DNA of 64,000 nucleotides. Origin: Rhizophagus irregularis (lineage: Eukaryota; Glomeromycota; Glomeromycetes; Glomerales; Glomeraceae). The DNA lies in contig NC_089455.1 in the NCBI RefSeq assembly GCF_026210795.1, positions 682,001-746,000 of the forward strand, given 5' to 3'. Under the pieces are notes generated by a model that was given only the letters and a program-made list of their open reading frames with translations, was not told the origin of the DNA and searched no databases. Shown one piece after another: positions 42,031-54,400 of this stretch. The stretch's first letter is position 1, and each line of letters starts with the position of its first letter. The translations under genes and the position numbers were made by a program.

Positions 42031-42421
42031 GTTAGGAGTTTGGTAAGCAAGATTTCATCACCATTTATTTCTAATAACTTGTTTGTTCGTTTAATGTATA
42101 ACATTTATTAATTCTTTATTTTTAAATTCGTTCCTGTTAGCAATCAGAACAATCAGAAACAAAAATGTACCGATTTTCGCTTAATCATATTACTTTTATT
42201 ATGATTGTATACATTGATATAAGTTCCCATTTGAAATAAATTATATTTACAACTATGATTGTACAATCAAATTTTTGAATATATTGTAAATTGTAATTAA
42301 TAAAGCGCATGTAGGCTGGAATTAAAACCATTGTTTTTAATAATTTGTAATTAATAATGCGTAAATAAATATATAATAAATAAAATAGGTGCATCATAAA
42401 CATTTTATAAAACTGATTTTA

Positions 42422-42792
42422 CCAATCGGCTATTACAAATCAGCTATTAATCAGTCATCAATACATTATCAATCGGTCATTAATACGCTACCAATCGGTC
42501 ATTAATCAGATACTGCCCGATTGCTGTCGGATTAAGCAAATCCAATAAGTCATCAATCGGTTATCAATTGACCATTAATTGACCATCGTTCGGCCATCAA
42601 TTGACTCTCAATTTGTCACCAATCGGGCAGCCCGGATGATAGCCGGTTGTTGTCGGATTTTAGCAGAAATCAACTATAGATCGGGCAGCCCGATTGGTAT
42701 CAAATTGAAAATATCAGTTACCAACCAGGCATCAATCGGATACCCGATTGATGCCTGGTTGGTGACTGATTTGGCATCTTTCGACCTGTGTA
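42422..42792 (-). repeat. CACAGGTC-family repeat with a strong hairpin
   Basis: Read on the minus strand it starts CACAGGTCGAAAGATGCC and contains many AATCGG/CCGATT motifs, as at 28926. At 42721-42762 there is a perfect hairpin with 19-bp arms (CCAACCAGGCATCAATCGG and its complement) and a 4-nt loop. Pairing continues outward with one mismatch for seven or eight more bases. Confidence 0.65.
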
Positions 42793-42856
42793 GCTCTTTA
42801 ATATTATTCTATTAATTTTTAATTGAAATAATTGAAATAATATATTACATACAGAT

Positions 42857-43874
42857 ATGAATACCAGGCAAAAACATAACGAAAGTGAAAAGGAAGTAAT
42901 AGTAGAAGAGGATGTAAGGGATAAAAGTGAAGAAGAAGAGAAGGAAGAAGAAGAAGATGATGATGATGATAATGACAAGTTAGGCGCAGCTAAAACAATT
43001 TCGGATCCGTTTCAGTTTTGTACCAAATTAGACATATGTAACTGGCTTGTAAAAAATCCAGAAATCTTACGATTAGCGAATGAGATGAACAAATCATCTT
43101 ATGTTGTTAGTTCAAAGAATACTGAAGTTAGTGTTAATACAATATGATAATATTTATTATGTCTAAATCTCAAATAACGTATCTCAATATTTTAGGATAA
43201 AATACGACTATGGGATGAGTCGGTAAAGTGCTTATTTTTACGAGTGAGGAATCTGAGTAGTGAAGCACTCGACAATTTGGTTGTGAAAATTTTTCGGTTT
43301 AAAATTTACACTAGCGAAGCTAGAGGATATCTAGATAAAACTCGTAAGTCTTTAACAGACTTCAGGAATAAATTCAACCAAAATATTCTAAATTTAGTGA
43401 GGGAATACAAAGAAATCAGAAAGAGCAGGTATTTGTTTATTTTATTGTTTTATAGTCAACAAAATAGTGCTATTTGTATAATTATTAATTAATTAATTAT
43501 AGGAGTACGGCTGGAAATCTTTTCCAAAAAGAAATTAAAAATTACGTTGACGAAAACGTGGTGCAGAAACTTCTAAACTGTCAACTCGCAGCTGTCAATA
43601 TTTTGGAATTGACAAATAATGGAGGCATGGATACGTTAGTTGAGTTTGTTAAGGAAGCCGTCCGCATTTCTTGGGACAGTAAAAACTTACCTGGTATAAA
43701 GGAGTTGGATACCATGACTAAAAATATAATTATCCCTTCCCGAAGTGGAAGTGATATAGTAAATACCCTAAAACAAGTAAGTTATTTTATTTATTTCGCA
43801 CATCACGTCTTTGATAATAATATATTAATAAAATTAAATTATAGATTTAGGTGCGTTCTTATAAAATTATATGA
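42857..43874 (+). CDS. Acidic protein of unknown function, intact
   Basis: Four exons in phase (42857-43126, 43196-43428, 43503-43776, 43851-43874) give 266 residues. The N-terminal 45 residues are highly charged (Glu/Asp run after MNTRQKHNESEKE). The rest looks folded and mostly helical: FCTKLDICNWLVKNPEIL, LFLRVRNLSSEALDNLVVKI, then NIIIPSRSGSDIVNTLKQ, ending VRSYKII. The ATG follows the repeat 42422-42792 by 65 bp. No signal, membrane segment or recognised domain. All splice sites are GT-AG and all joints keep phase, which supports a real gene. It could be specific to this lineage or part of a mobile element. Confidence 0.65.
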
Positions 43875-44703
43875 CGAAGAAGAATCATTAATAAATGATT
43901 TTATAAAATTTTAATAAAAAAATAAAATTGAGTTTTATTGAGTATTTCTTTTTAGTTTATTTAATTATATTCTTTTAATGGTATAGACTTTAATAATAAT
44001 TAGCTTCAATCGAAAAATCACAAAAAGTTTTAAAAGTTTTGAATATCTGTTGAGATTCAATCATATTTGAATTTCTTTAACTTGTTGTGTTATTACCATT
44101 AAATAATCAATTATTTATATAAACTGTGTAAAGTTAATTTGGCTCTATTTTGATAATATCCACCTATAAAGAACTCATCCGTGCATTACCTAAACAATTA
44201 TTGGTTGATCAAGTTCGTATAATACCAAATTTATAAAATTGTCTGATTAAATGATCGCGTAATTAAATGATCGCGTATATTAAATGATCACATATAAGAC
44301 CTATTAATTCCTAAAAAGTCAATTCAACCACCATTTTATTTAACCGCTATTTATTTGTACGTTTTTTTTTTGAAAAAAAAAACTTTCTTTCTGAAAAGTA
44401 GAGTCTTCCTCCTATACCGTTTGCCGTCGTGCATAGTGTGTTATAGGAAAAGGCGAACTTGTTTGATTGATTATATGGGCATAAGCTTATGTTATATAGG
44501 CATAAAACTTATATAATCAGTTTGATAACGCAATAAAAATCCTTTAATCAAGGGTTAAAATAGGCATGATGGGATATTCTCATATATCATGAGCTCTGTC
44601 TGTTCGAAGTGTCGTTTTATATATAATTAAGTAGGCTTAAGTCATAAGTAACTTTTTTATAACATTGATTATTGGAGAATTAAGTGGCAAAAATAATTTT
44701 TAG
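43875..44703. other. Non-coding stretch
   Basis: AT-rich, with small imperfect repeats such as TTAAATGATCGCGTA (44258-44285) and GGCATAA...CTTATAT near 44480-44515. No gene or element end was assigned. Confidence 0.4.
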
Positions 44704-45350
44704 TTTGTAAGACTTTAACTCTATACCAACTTGTGTGTGTTTGGGCGTTAATTTATTCCCTAACCCTTAGACCCACTCGTGGGTTAGGTAGGTTGCTTTG
44801 CACTTCTTGCAGCCTATCTTCAATGGGTTTTGGGTTTTAGGTCGCGTTTGCCCAGTTTGTTTAAAATTTATTAAACAGGATGTCATCCGTCCAAACACAT
44901 TGCAACGTTTGTTGATGAAGCTATAGTTGTCTAATAAAAGTTCGCTTTGCCTGGCAATTTATAGTGGATTCAATGGATCAAATTACAAACAACAATAATT
45001 TAGTCATATGAGAATTCCAGGCCAAAGAATAAGGGTGCATTGTCAAAGTTGAGAATATATTTGTATTTTTTTTTTTAAAGCCGTCATTCTCATGAACTTT
45101 TTCATTGTATCCCTAAGTTCAATGATTTTGATAATGATGAAACTGCAGTTGTTTATAGGGGTTTCGCCAAACTTCTGAGGTGAATTTATGTCTGGTGTTT
45201 TCGAATATACTTATCCTTTTTGCAATAGAGTCGTAGCGAGTCTTCTTAAAGCGTACCTGTGACACCCCATCCAACTTGGGCAGTGTCGCTGAATCTAAAG
45301 CAAGGTACCCGGTTAATCCTCAACTTTGGGTTGATGAGTTATGATTCTGG
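44704..45350 (+). repeat. Dispersed repeat, left copy of an inverted pair
   Basis: Contains TATTCCCTAACCC, a TAGGTAGGTTGC motif, GATGAAGCTATAGTTGTCTA, TGGATCAAATTACAAACAA, GAGAATTCCAGG, and ends with AAGGTACCCGGTTAATCCTC. The same series occurs in reverse orientation at 56755-57345. Similarity is moderate, with indels. No intact frame. Confidence 0.75.
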
Positions 45351-45427
45351 AGTATTAAGGCATAATGTTTTGACTTACATCACCAATTTAACTCATAATT
45401 CTAATTTATTGAATTAGTTTATTATAG

Positions 45428-45765
45428 ACACAGGTCAAAATCGAGGCTATCGGTTGCATATCGGGTACCAGATATATGTAGGATATGTATATGATATGTA
45501 TACGATATGCAACAATTACACACATATCGGGTACCTGATATCTGTAATGTTTATGCAGAAGTTCGGTGATATATATTATAGATATCGTGCACATATTACA
45601 CATATATCGGGTAGTATAATATCGGGCACATATCTTATACATGTCGTATAAATATCATATAGATATTGGTCAGTATAATATCGGACACATGTTATATAGA
45701 TATCGGGTAAATATAGGATACATATCGTACATTTATCTGACAATACGATAGATAATTTTTTCATA
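45428..45765 (+). repeat. CACAGGTC-family repeat with ATATCGGGTACC motifs
   Basis: Begins CACAGGTCAAAATCGAGG, then carries a degenerate array of ACATATCGGGTACC, GATATGTA and TATAGATATCG motifs. Frames on both strands (Tyr/Ile/Cys rich) are products of the array. The right end is undefined. Confidence 0.6.
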
Positions 45766-46539
45766 TAATATTATAATTTAATCTGGGCAAAATTATAATT
45801 TCAGATTAATTTTTAATTTTAATTCGGGCTAAAGTAAAATTTTATTACACAAATTTTATTCTTATTTTCAATTAAATTAAAAGTTTTATTGTTTTTTAAT
45901 TAATAATAAAAAAGATTACAAAAAAATATATTATTCTATATAGCTATATAAATAATTAGATATCTGTTATCTACAAATGGCGCTTATTTTTATCTGTTTA
46001 ATATTTAAAAGAAAGAAATAGTATTTTAGTAATAAAGATATTAGTATGAATAATGTATTCGTAAAAGAAAAAGAATAGTATTAAAAAAATGTTAGTAAAA
46101 AATGGTTAGTAATAGAAAATGTTATTAGTATATTTAGTAGTAAAATATATTAGTAAAAACAAACGTTAGTAGGTTAGAAAAAAAGAAAATATAAATAAAA
46201 ATTAGTAAAAAAATATACCTTTGTATTTATTTCACCTCTTTTTTTGAAGTTTGCTGTTTAAAGAGAAAATAGATTTTGTTAATTATTTTTCTTTAATAAA
46301 TAAAAAAAATAAATATTTAAATTACCTTGATGTGCGTTACTCTCATATTCTTCTGAAGATATATGATTAGATCTTCTTTTTCTTGAGTTTACTATATATA
46401 AACCAAATTAATTTTTGATTAAATTTTTTTAAAAAGAATGCTTAGATTACCTTGATATGTGTTGCTTCCAAATTCTTTTGATTTAGAGTTTTTTTCTTGA
46501 ATTCGCAGATATAGGATTACCACCTTGACGCGCGGTATC
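45766..46539. other. AT-rich stretch with minor exon-like remnants
   Basis: On the minus strand two similar short exon-like segments with GTAAT donors occur near 46325-46395 and 46450-46500 (one reads RKRRSNHISSEEYESNAHQ). They look like duplicated micro-exons of an unknown, probably dead gene. TTAGTAAAAA-like AT repeats fill 46010-46220. Confidence 0.3.
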
Positions 46540-46699
46540 AAAAAATGTCCGCCCTTGATGTGGAAGGTACTTAGGAACCACCTCATCTCCCGATTAATGA
46601 GACCTAAGTCGGAGGAGGCTAGCCTATCGGGTACAATGCTACCCTAGAACTTCATCCCTAGGTAGTCAAAAATCTCAGGTGGTTCCAGACCACAGCGTA
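46540..46699 (-). repeat. 150-bp GC-richer unit, copy 2 (candidate SINE or ncRNA)
   Basis: Inverted relative to copy 1 at 40308-40465 and highly similar to it, except for a variable middle (about 20 bp) and a few substitutions. It also ends (minus strand) with GGGCGGACA and a T-run. Its left neighbour on the plus strand is exon-like remnant DNA and its right neighbour is unrelated to that of copy 1, so the 150-bp block itself is the repeated unit. Confidence 0.6.
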
Positions 46700-46766
46700 C
46701 TACGTGATTAGTCTTTGGACATGTTGGGATTTGATAAGTGAGAGAAAAAATACTCCAGCGCCAGCG

Positions 46767-47564
46767 TTTTGTAAAGAATAATAAAATAATATTTTTAAGT
46801 TAGTTCTTTCTTTATTAAATTTTTGAAAAAGTTTTGTTTCTTAAAATCGTAAAAAAATGCTGGTTGCTACAACTGACGGACAACGACAAATTGTCAGGCT
46901 ACCCCCGGACAAAGTAATTGGAAGGCAGAAAATGTCATAAAATATCCAGCCCTATTTCATAACATTTTCCTCCAGGCTAAAGCAAATATTACAAAAGAAA
47001 TTGCAAATATATTTAACAAGCAATAGATACATGGCCGTTGAAAAATATATTCGCACTTCATATTGTAATACCACAGTCTAACAAAGAAAGACAAGAAATT
47101 GCAAATATATTTAACAAGCAATAGATACATGGCCGTTGAAAAATATATTCACACTTATACCACAAAGAAAAGCTCAAACCACTATTGTAAAGAAAAATAT
47201 GAAAAATACGCGTATATCCTATTTTCATACCTTGCTTAACAGTTCCACTATTTATTTAAAAGAGAATTTTCTCTTTTTTGTATGTGGGTAGGGGTACATT
47301 TTTTCCTTTTTTTATTCTTTTCTTTTGTATATAGTAGATGAGTATGTCTTACTATATTAAATATATAAACTAAAGTGCCAAAGTATTGTTAATATTGTAA
47401 AAGATAAGTAAAGTATACTTGGATAAAAGAGAAAAGAAGAGACGAACCGTAAAGCGTTAATAAAAGATAAGTAAGAAGAGAAAAGTGTATTTTTGAAAAT
47501 AAACAAAAAAAATCGCGCATTAATTTTAGATATCACATGTAATCAAAGCGATTTTAATTGGTTA
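46767..47564 (+). repeat. Dispersed repeat, copy B (about 800 bp)
   Basis: Same order of blocks as copy A (12498-13385): TTTTGTAAAGAATAATA, GACGGACAACGACAAATTG, the duplicated AGCAATAGATACATGGCC unit, ACGCGTATATCC and GATATCACATG. It is shorter in the pyrimidine-rich part, where copy A has expanded. Confidence 0.8.
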
Positions 47565-48960
47565 TTAATATACGTGCATAAATGTCATGTGATTTTAGTG
47601 ACGAAACTGTAAACCTGCGTAATATTACGGTTAAAATATTTTGAAAATTTACGAGACTGTAAACCTGCGTAATATTATTACTATTTGATCGTTAAAGCTG
47701 CGTATGCAGTAGAACGTATACAAGGGCATGTGATACTTATTGAATAATCAAAAATAATATTAACACCTTTTCTTTTAAGTTTGGGAAAGCAGATTTTTTT
47801 ATTATTTACAATTTTTATGTTAAAAATTAAAGTAAATTCTAATTTTTATTATAACTTAATAAAAAATACACATTTGATACTTGTTCGCTACTATTTTACT
47901 ATAAAATAGTATCCAGGCTGTACGGCATGAACGTCAGTATCAGTTACAGCCCAAAAAAACGTAAGTCTCCAGCCGATATTTGGTACGGACTGGGCCTAGC
48001 TATTCACTTAATAAATAAAAAAATAAAAATAATTATCTTCTTCACGATACGTAGGTAAGTTTCTCCTTCTCCTACGATTGTCACGCGTAACTAAAATTGA
48101 TCAAATTTATCAAATTTAAAATGTGAACGTAAAATAGAATGTAATATTAATTATAAAATTTTATTATAATATAATTACCTGGCCTCTTCCAAAATCTTGT
48201 TCTAAATTCATAATAATATTTTTGGCCATCTTTCATTCATAGCTACTGCCAAATGTGGCAAAAAACTGGCTTTCTGTACAAGTTACAGCAACAGCTTTTG
48301 ATCTGGTTTTGGTGAAGTGATGAATTTGAAAAAAAACCAATATTTTTTTGAATTCATTTATAAACATTTTTGGGAGTTTATACAAATCTTTACAAAAAAT
48401 ATTATATATACGTATTATTGTATTACGCTAATTTAAACCTTTACATGTAAAACATTGGAAGATATCAAGACTACTTAGATTTGTTGGTAAAATTGGAGTA
48501 GACAGTAAAATAATAGATATTATATGAGAAAAATTTCAAATAATAAAAAAAACCAAATAAGAAATATACACAAAATATTAAAGATAATTTCTTTTTTTTT
48601 AAATATAATTAAAAAAAAACTTACTAAATACTCGGCTTAATATTTAACCAAATGGTTTGTTTCTCTATAGGAGAAATAGGTTTTTTATAAGAAATTTTTA
48701 TATCTTAATAATATATATATATTTATACAATAATATCATTTTGATATTTTTTTGTAAAAATATTATCAATAATACCGGTTGAAGAATATTGTTAATATTG
48801 GTCTGAATCGTCGCACTATTGACCAACGGTAACGAAGAATCGGCTGATCGGACTAGTCAATTATGGTTTGTGTGCCAAATGATAATCTTTTTTAACTTTT
48901 TTCTTTTTTACTTCTTTTTTTTTGTAGATATCGGCTTTTTGGATTGGTAATTTGAACGAC
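47565..48960. other. Non-coding stretch
   Basis: The sequence ACTGTAAACCTGCGTAATATTA occurs twice about 54 bp apart (near 47605 and 47660). Otherwise AT-rich with no supported gene. Short frames near 47930 lack splice or length support. Confidence 0.4.
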
Positions 48961-48973
48961 CAGGCTCTTAAAC

Positions 48974-49159
48974 GAACGAACCAAAATAAAGTTCGTTCTT
49001 TTTTCTTTGTTTTTACTTCCAGGGAACGTAATTAACGTTCCCTTTTCTTTTTTAGTGACCTGGACGAACGAACAAGCCGAACACCCAGGAACTTGAACGA
49101 AACAAAGGTATGTTTCGTTCTTTTTAGTTTTTACTTGAGGGAACGTAATTAACGTTCCC
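48974..49159. repeat. Hairpin-rich tandem duplication
   Basis: Four hairpins in a row: GAACGAAC/GTTCGTTC (48974-48998), GGGAACGT/ACGTTCCC (49022-49042), GAACGAAAC/GTTTCGTTC (49095-49120), and GGGAACGT/ACGTTCCC again (49139-49159). The second pair is a tandem copy of the first with about 118-bp period. Each hairpin is followed by a T-rich run, and the units are separated by CTGGACGAACGAACAA-type sequence. Confidence 0.75.
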
Positions 49160-49419
49160 TTTTCTTTTTTTAGCGATCTGGACGAACGAACAAAAAAATT
49201 GGTGTATGGCAGTCTGCCAGATGATCAGTAATTGAAAGGGACCAATAAATTAATTAGCATAACGAAAACAATTTTTAAGAGCATTGGATATCATTTAAGG
49301 ATCTTATAGAAAAGGCTTTAATTTTTAGCGGCGCTGAAAATTTTGATGATAGTCATGTATCAATTATTAAGTATTATTTGATTCTTGCATCAAATCATAC
49401 TAATTTTATATAATTACAG

Positions 49420-49496
49420 AGATTTGTTGGGAAGATTTTGAAGCTCCGGAATGGTGCGTACCTATTAAAGCTAATGTATTAACATTTGAATGGGAC
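49420..49496 (+). pseudogene. Isolated exon of an unknown gene
   Basis: Between an ATTACAG acceptor and a GTAAGT donor, the frame reads ICWEDFEAPEWCVPIK followed by ANVLTFEWD. The Trp/Pro/Glu-rich composition is unlike random AT-rich frames, so this is probably a real exon or a captured gene fragment. No adjoining exons were recognised. Confidence 0.4.
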
Positions 49497-49902
49497 GTAA
49501 GTACCAAAATACAAGATATTCAAAATTTTAGAATTACCACAAATATTTTTTGCTTGTAATTCTTATCAAAGTTACAGTTGCTAATAGAGCTCAAATTATT
49601 AATAATTATACATTTTAAAAATATTCCGCATTAAGTTTAGCATTATTTGAAGACTTTTTTATTTGGTAATACCCTCCCTTAACTTTTCCTCGCCACTTTC
49701 ATAAACGATAATAAACGATTGTGAACAATAATAAGTGATATGATAGATTGAGGGTTGATCGGGTGGTGTGTGTATTAGTGATATTATAATCAATGGTGTA
49801 TAACAAAAAGCTAACAAATGATAATAAAATGATAATGATAATAAATGATAATAAACAATTGTGAAAAAATGATAGAAAATAAAAACTCATTCATTATTAT
49901 CA

Positions 49903-50751
49903 TCATCGACTAAAAAAGGAAAAGAAATTAATAAATTTTGTATTTACGACTAAAAAAGAAAAAAAAATTAATAAATTTTGTACTTACCATTTCGATCTTC
50001 TGTATTTTGAGTATTCGTATTCGTATTTTGAGTATTCCGGCCCACGTGCTATAAAATATTAAGAAAATCAATAAAAATTTATAATTTGATTAAACTTTTA
50101 TACTTTACATACCATTCCTTCTATTGTTTCGTCTGTGTTGAGTTTTATTAACACCAATTGAAGCCTGTACAAACTGATCGTCTAGAAACATATTAAATCA
50201 TATTAAATAAAACAATTTACCTCTTTAATATAATCATTTTGTTGATTATGTAATGTTGTTAGATTTAAAAGTTCTTACCTGGTTTTTCCCAAAACCGTGT
50301 ATTCATGACTTCAAAATAAATGGCACCAGCACGGCTTCTTGCCCCTCTCGGATCGTTTGCAATCACTAATAATTGATCCTAAAGTATTAAGTGTTAAATA
50401 AGTATTAAAATTACTATTACAACAAATTTTTATTAATATTTAACTCACGTGATAACTGGTCACTAATCCATTGAATTTTGTTTGGCACTGTTTGCCCGAA
50501 TAATTGCTTCCACACCTCTCATTTACTTTATTCGCAACGGAATTCCAGAATCTTTTTCTACTTCTTCCTGCAATTTGATAATGGTACTCGAAGTTTCTTG
50601 ATCTCCGCTGCTCAATCAAAACTGCGATTTGGTCATCCGACCACTCCACCCGGCCGGAAGAATAAGTTATAGTGTCGAAAATGGAGGTAGTATTGACATT
50701 GATGGTATTGGTATCATTGACGGTGGTTGAATCAGTTGAAGATGAGGACAT
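49903..50751 (-). CDS. Trihelix / Myb-SANT-like DNA-binding protein
   Basis: Minus-strand exons 50751-50449, 50378-50279, 50181-50113 and 50048-49988, plus a tiny last exon near 49909-49903, give about 179 residues. After a Ser/Thr/Asn-rich leader comes a Myb/SANT-like domain: WSDDQIAVLIEQRR, RKRFWNSVANKVNERCG, SGKQCQTKFNGLVTSYH. It continues DQLLVIANDPRG and FEVMNTRFWEKP, a typical trihelix tail. All main joints keep phase. The last exon is uncertain because a tandem duplication of about 45-50 bp (49908-49985) supplies two possible acceptors. It lies downstream of, and on the same strand as, Tnp2-like copy 2, so it may be an element gene or a host transcription factor. Confidence 0.65.
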
Positions 50752-50796
50752 TGTTTGAAATTTTGTTAAAAAATTGTTTAGAATATTTGGAAACAT

Positions 50797-51464
50797 ATTT
50801 GATAAAAAAAAATATGTATTGATTATAAAAAAAAATATGTATTGATTATTAATTAGTATTGATTATCAAAAAAATGCGAGAAAGTTCTTGTAACAATTCT
50901 AATTATGCCATTCAATTATCATGATATTACATCATTTCATTTTTTAATTATTAGTACAATTTTTAATGTAACACCATTTCAAAATGATTTTGTTGATTCA
51001 TGATATTATATCATAAAATTCACAAAACAGAGAATTCGTAAAACTCCGTCTCTTGTCCATTAAAAGTGATTAAAATGTCGATCTTCCATTGTTTTCCATC
51101 GTACAAAAAAAAAAATTAGCCATTAAAAGTGATTAAAAATTTTGTAAATTAGGTCCGGTATTATTCTTACGTAAAAATTAACATTTATTTATTACGACTT
51201 ACTAATGCGAAAAAAAATTAATTAATTTTATTAATTTTACATCTTGGATTGATTTAATGTTAATTTTCAAAAGTTGAATTAATGTTGAGCGCGTTAAACG
51301 AATTCGTTGAGCAAAAATTATGCTTATGTAATACGCGATTAATAATTTTTCATTTGATGAAAGTCACGAGACATACTATCTTCTTGCTTATATTATACAC
51401 GATTATCACTAAGCTTGAAATGGAAATCAAATGTGTCATCATTTTCTTTATTTGGTGTGGCATA
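50797..51464. other. Non-coding stretch
   Basis: The sequence AAAAAAATATGTATTGATTAT is duplicated at about 50805-50855. The rest is AT-rich. The plus-strand frame at 51282-51554 runs into the antisense of the Tnp2-like pseudogene and has no coding support. Confidence 0.4.
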
Positions 51465-54400
51465 CTACAAGTTAAATCTTCTATTCAAAGGTATAATCGA
51501 CAAATATTTTTGTTTTCCTACCGTAATATTTCTAAATTTTGTAGCTCGACATAATATCCTATGAACCGCTAACAGGGAATCACAACCTTCTTGAAAGTAT
51601 TCAGCTTTCCATAATTCGGTATTTGATATTTCTGGCTCCATAAAACTATGTTTAAACCGAATACTAAAAGAAGGTGCAGGTTTATACCACTTGACATATG
51701 CTAGGAGGTGAGTTTTCGTTCCTTCTGGAAATCTAAGGGCATGCTCGAAATAATATTGGACTTCACCCGGATAAGTGTCAACTGAATCATCATTAGCTGC
51801 TTTCCATTTTGCAAATATATTCGCATTTTTTTCTTGGCGACCAGAAATCATAGATCCAAATATTTCGGCGCCAATTTGTAGTCTTGCATTGGCGTTTGAT
51901 TCTATATGCAAATCCATAAATCCTAACACATCTTCTTTTTCCTTTTCATATAATATTGCATACCATTCACATAGAAATCCTCGCAACTCCAAAGACATAA
52001 CGACATTGATATATGATGGGTTAAGCATTTGGCCAGGTAATGGTTCGGTGCCATATATTTTGGAAACCATAGACGTATTATGTCATGAATAGAAAATGCT
52101 GCAGTTCCTCCCTTTCTGCTGTGATTGCTAAACTTCCTACAGCTTTTTTTGGTACAAGAAGATGGAGAGATTCGTCTAGAAGGCCAGATGTCCATTTACA
52201 TGATAAGTGATAATCCACCAAAGTGTTTTTTAAGAACAATTTTCATTAATTCGGGTTCTATTTGTCGGTTACTATTAGGATATGATCCTAAATAACAGGA
52301 ATTTTTTTTAATAAAGGATACTTAAAGACAATTGAAGAGCATGAAGTAAATTTACCTATATATCCATTAAGTCTTTCAAACGGGAAAAGCCAAAAACTAT
52401 ATATAGGACCATGTCACGACAGGCAATCGGGGATATGAAGTGCGAGATGTATATTGCTTGTTATAAATTCTGGTCCATATGTATATTCTATAAGGTAGGC
52501 CATATCTTTTAACCTCTCGCGCCTCCTTCAAATCATCATCTGTAATAAATCTTGCTACTAAAAGATTACAAGCTCGAACAAAATGCCCTAAGATCTTTCT
52601 ATCATTATCATCTAGCATATCCCATAATATAGATGTAGAATAAATCATAATAAAGGTCTTCCATTGATCAGGCAGTTAAGTTAGAAAACCCATCATTTCC
52701 GATTGCAATGCTTTGGAGGAATTCTACCGTGTCAGAAGGTAAATCAATATTATCCATTCTGTTTTGTGCTTACCATGAAGTTGTTCATAGTTAATTTTTT
52801 TTGGTTTACAAAATGGATTTGATTATCCATTTTGCAACGCCGAGAAAAAGACAATGCATAGGATCCACTACAGCAAATCGTATAGGATCCATGTATGGTA
52901 GGCGAACGCTTCAGTCCATCTTATACCATGTACTTTAAAATGTGCTTCTACTGGAGGAACTTTGAGTTACATTGCAACCGATTCATGAGCATATTGTCTA
53001 TGTAATAAAAGATCGCAGGACTTTGTTACCCATTCATTATAGTCTTGCATTCCTCCGTAATGAGTTTTTCTAAATTCCTCGCTATAAGTGGTACGTTTAT
53101 CGCACCTATAGCATTTCATTACTGCAGATCCATCGACCAAATAACTTTCGTGTAGCTGGAGTATCAGATGATCCAACAATTAACGCAACTTTTATTTCTA
53201 AACCATTGGAAAATTGGTGAGTTTTTGGTACTTTCCACCCCTTCCAAAGTTCTAATAACTCATCTACAATAGGAGCTAGATAATGATTAATGCGTTCCAA
53301 CCCGCCCTCTTTGGTCCTGGTAAGAAACCCAAATATATAATATTTTCGGGTTATTCCTTTCTGACCTTGGAAGATTGCAAATAGACGCATAAATAGCGCC
53401 AGTACTTATGCTGCGTGTAGGAGAATGGTTGGAACCAATCAAGATTAAGGAGAAGACTAGATGGGTTGTGGCAGTCTCGTTGTAAAAAAGTACTTACCAT
53501 CAAATGGAAAATTTTTCCATACCTTACCATCGTAAATATCTGAATAGATATTATTTTCGTTTCTTTGAGTCCTGATAATTTTAACATGTTCTCAAAATCT
53601 GGTCGTTGATATAAAATGCTCGAATTGCTGACGAATGTTTGGCTTAGGATAAACCATGCGAGGTACCACAATTGTTGCATCTTTATTTTTTTTGAGAATG
53701 GAAAGTGGATTATTGCATTGGTGATTACGACTTGATATTGGATTATTTGGATACTCTTTATACGGGCAATTCATTATAGCAACTTTTCCTTCTTCCTTAT
53801 ATGCAATAATATCTTTAACATTATGCAATTTATGGCAATCGGTACATGCAGCTAATTGCATTTTCGGTTGAAAAATGTTTAACCATATTTTTGCCATATA
53901 TAATGAGGTAGGAAAATTTTCAAATTGCAACTTATCAAAGCGCATAAGAATTATATGAAAAAATTTTATTAAGGATTCAAGTGCAATATCAGGCAATCGA
54001 AATCTTTGTTGAAATTTAAATAGCCGTATTATAATCTCAGTATTAATAGAATCACTTAAGCTTTCCACTATAAATGCTTCTTCATTGTCATTGTCAATCT
54101 TAGGAGATGCGAAAAAATCTTCTACATCATCATTCTCCTCTCCTTCATCCACATCATCATTCTCTTCCTCATCCATATTATCTACATCATCATTCTCCTC
54201 TCCTTCATTCGCATCATCATTCTCTTCCTCATCCATATTATTTACATCATCATTCTCCTCTCCCATCATCCACATCATCATTCTCTTCCTCATCCATATT
54301 ATTTACATCATCATTCTCTTCCCCCTCATTTATATTATCTACATTATAATTCTCACCAAAATAATTGATTTCATCATTATTTTCATCAATTGTAGGTGCT

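Noticed and set aside
45406-45764. Frames on both strands rich in Tyr, Ile and Cys
   Set aside because: Products of a degenerate ATATCGGGTACC motif array.
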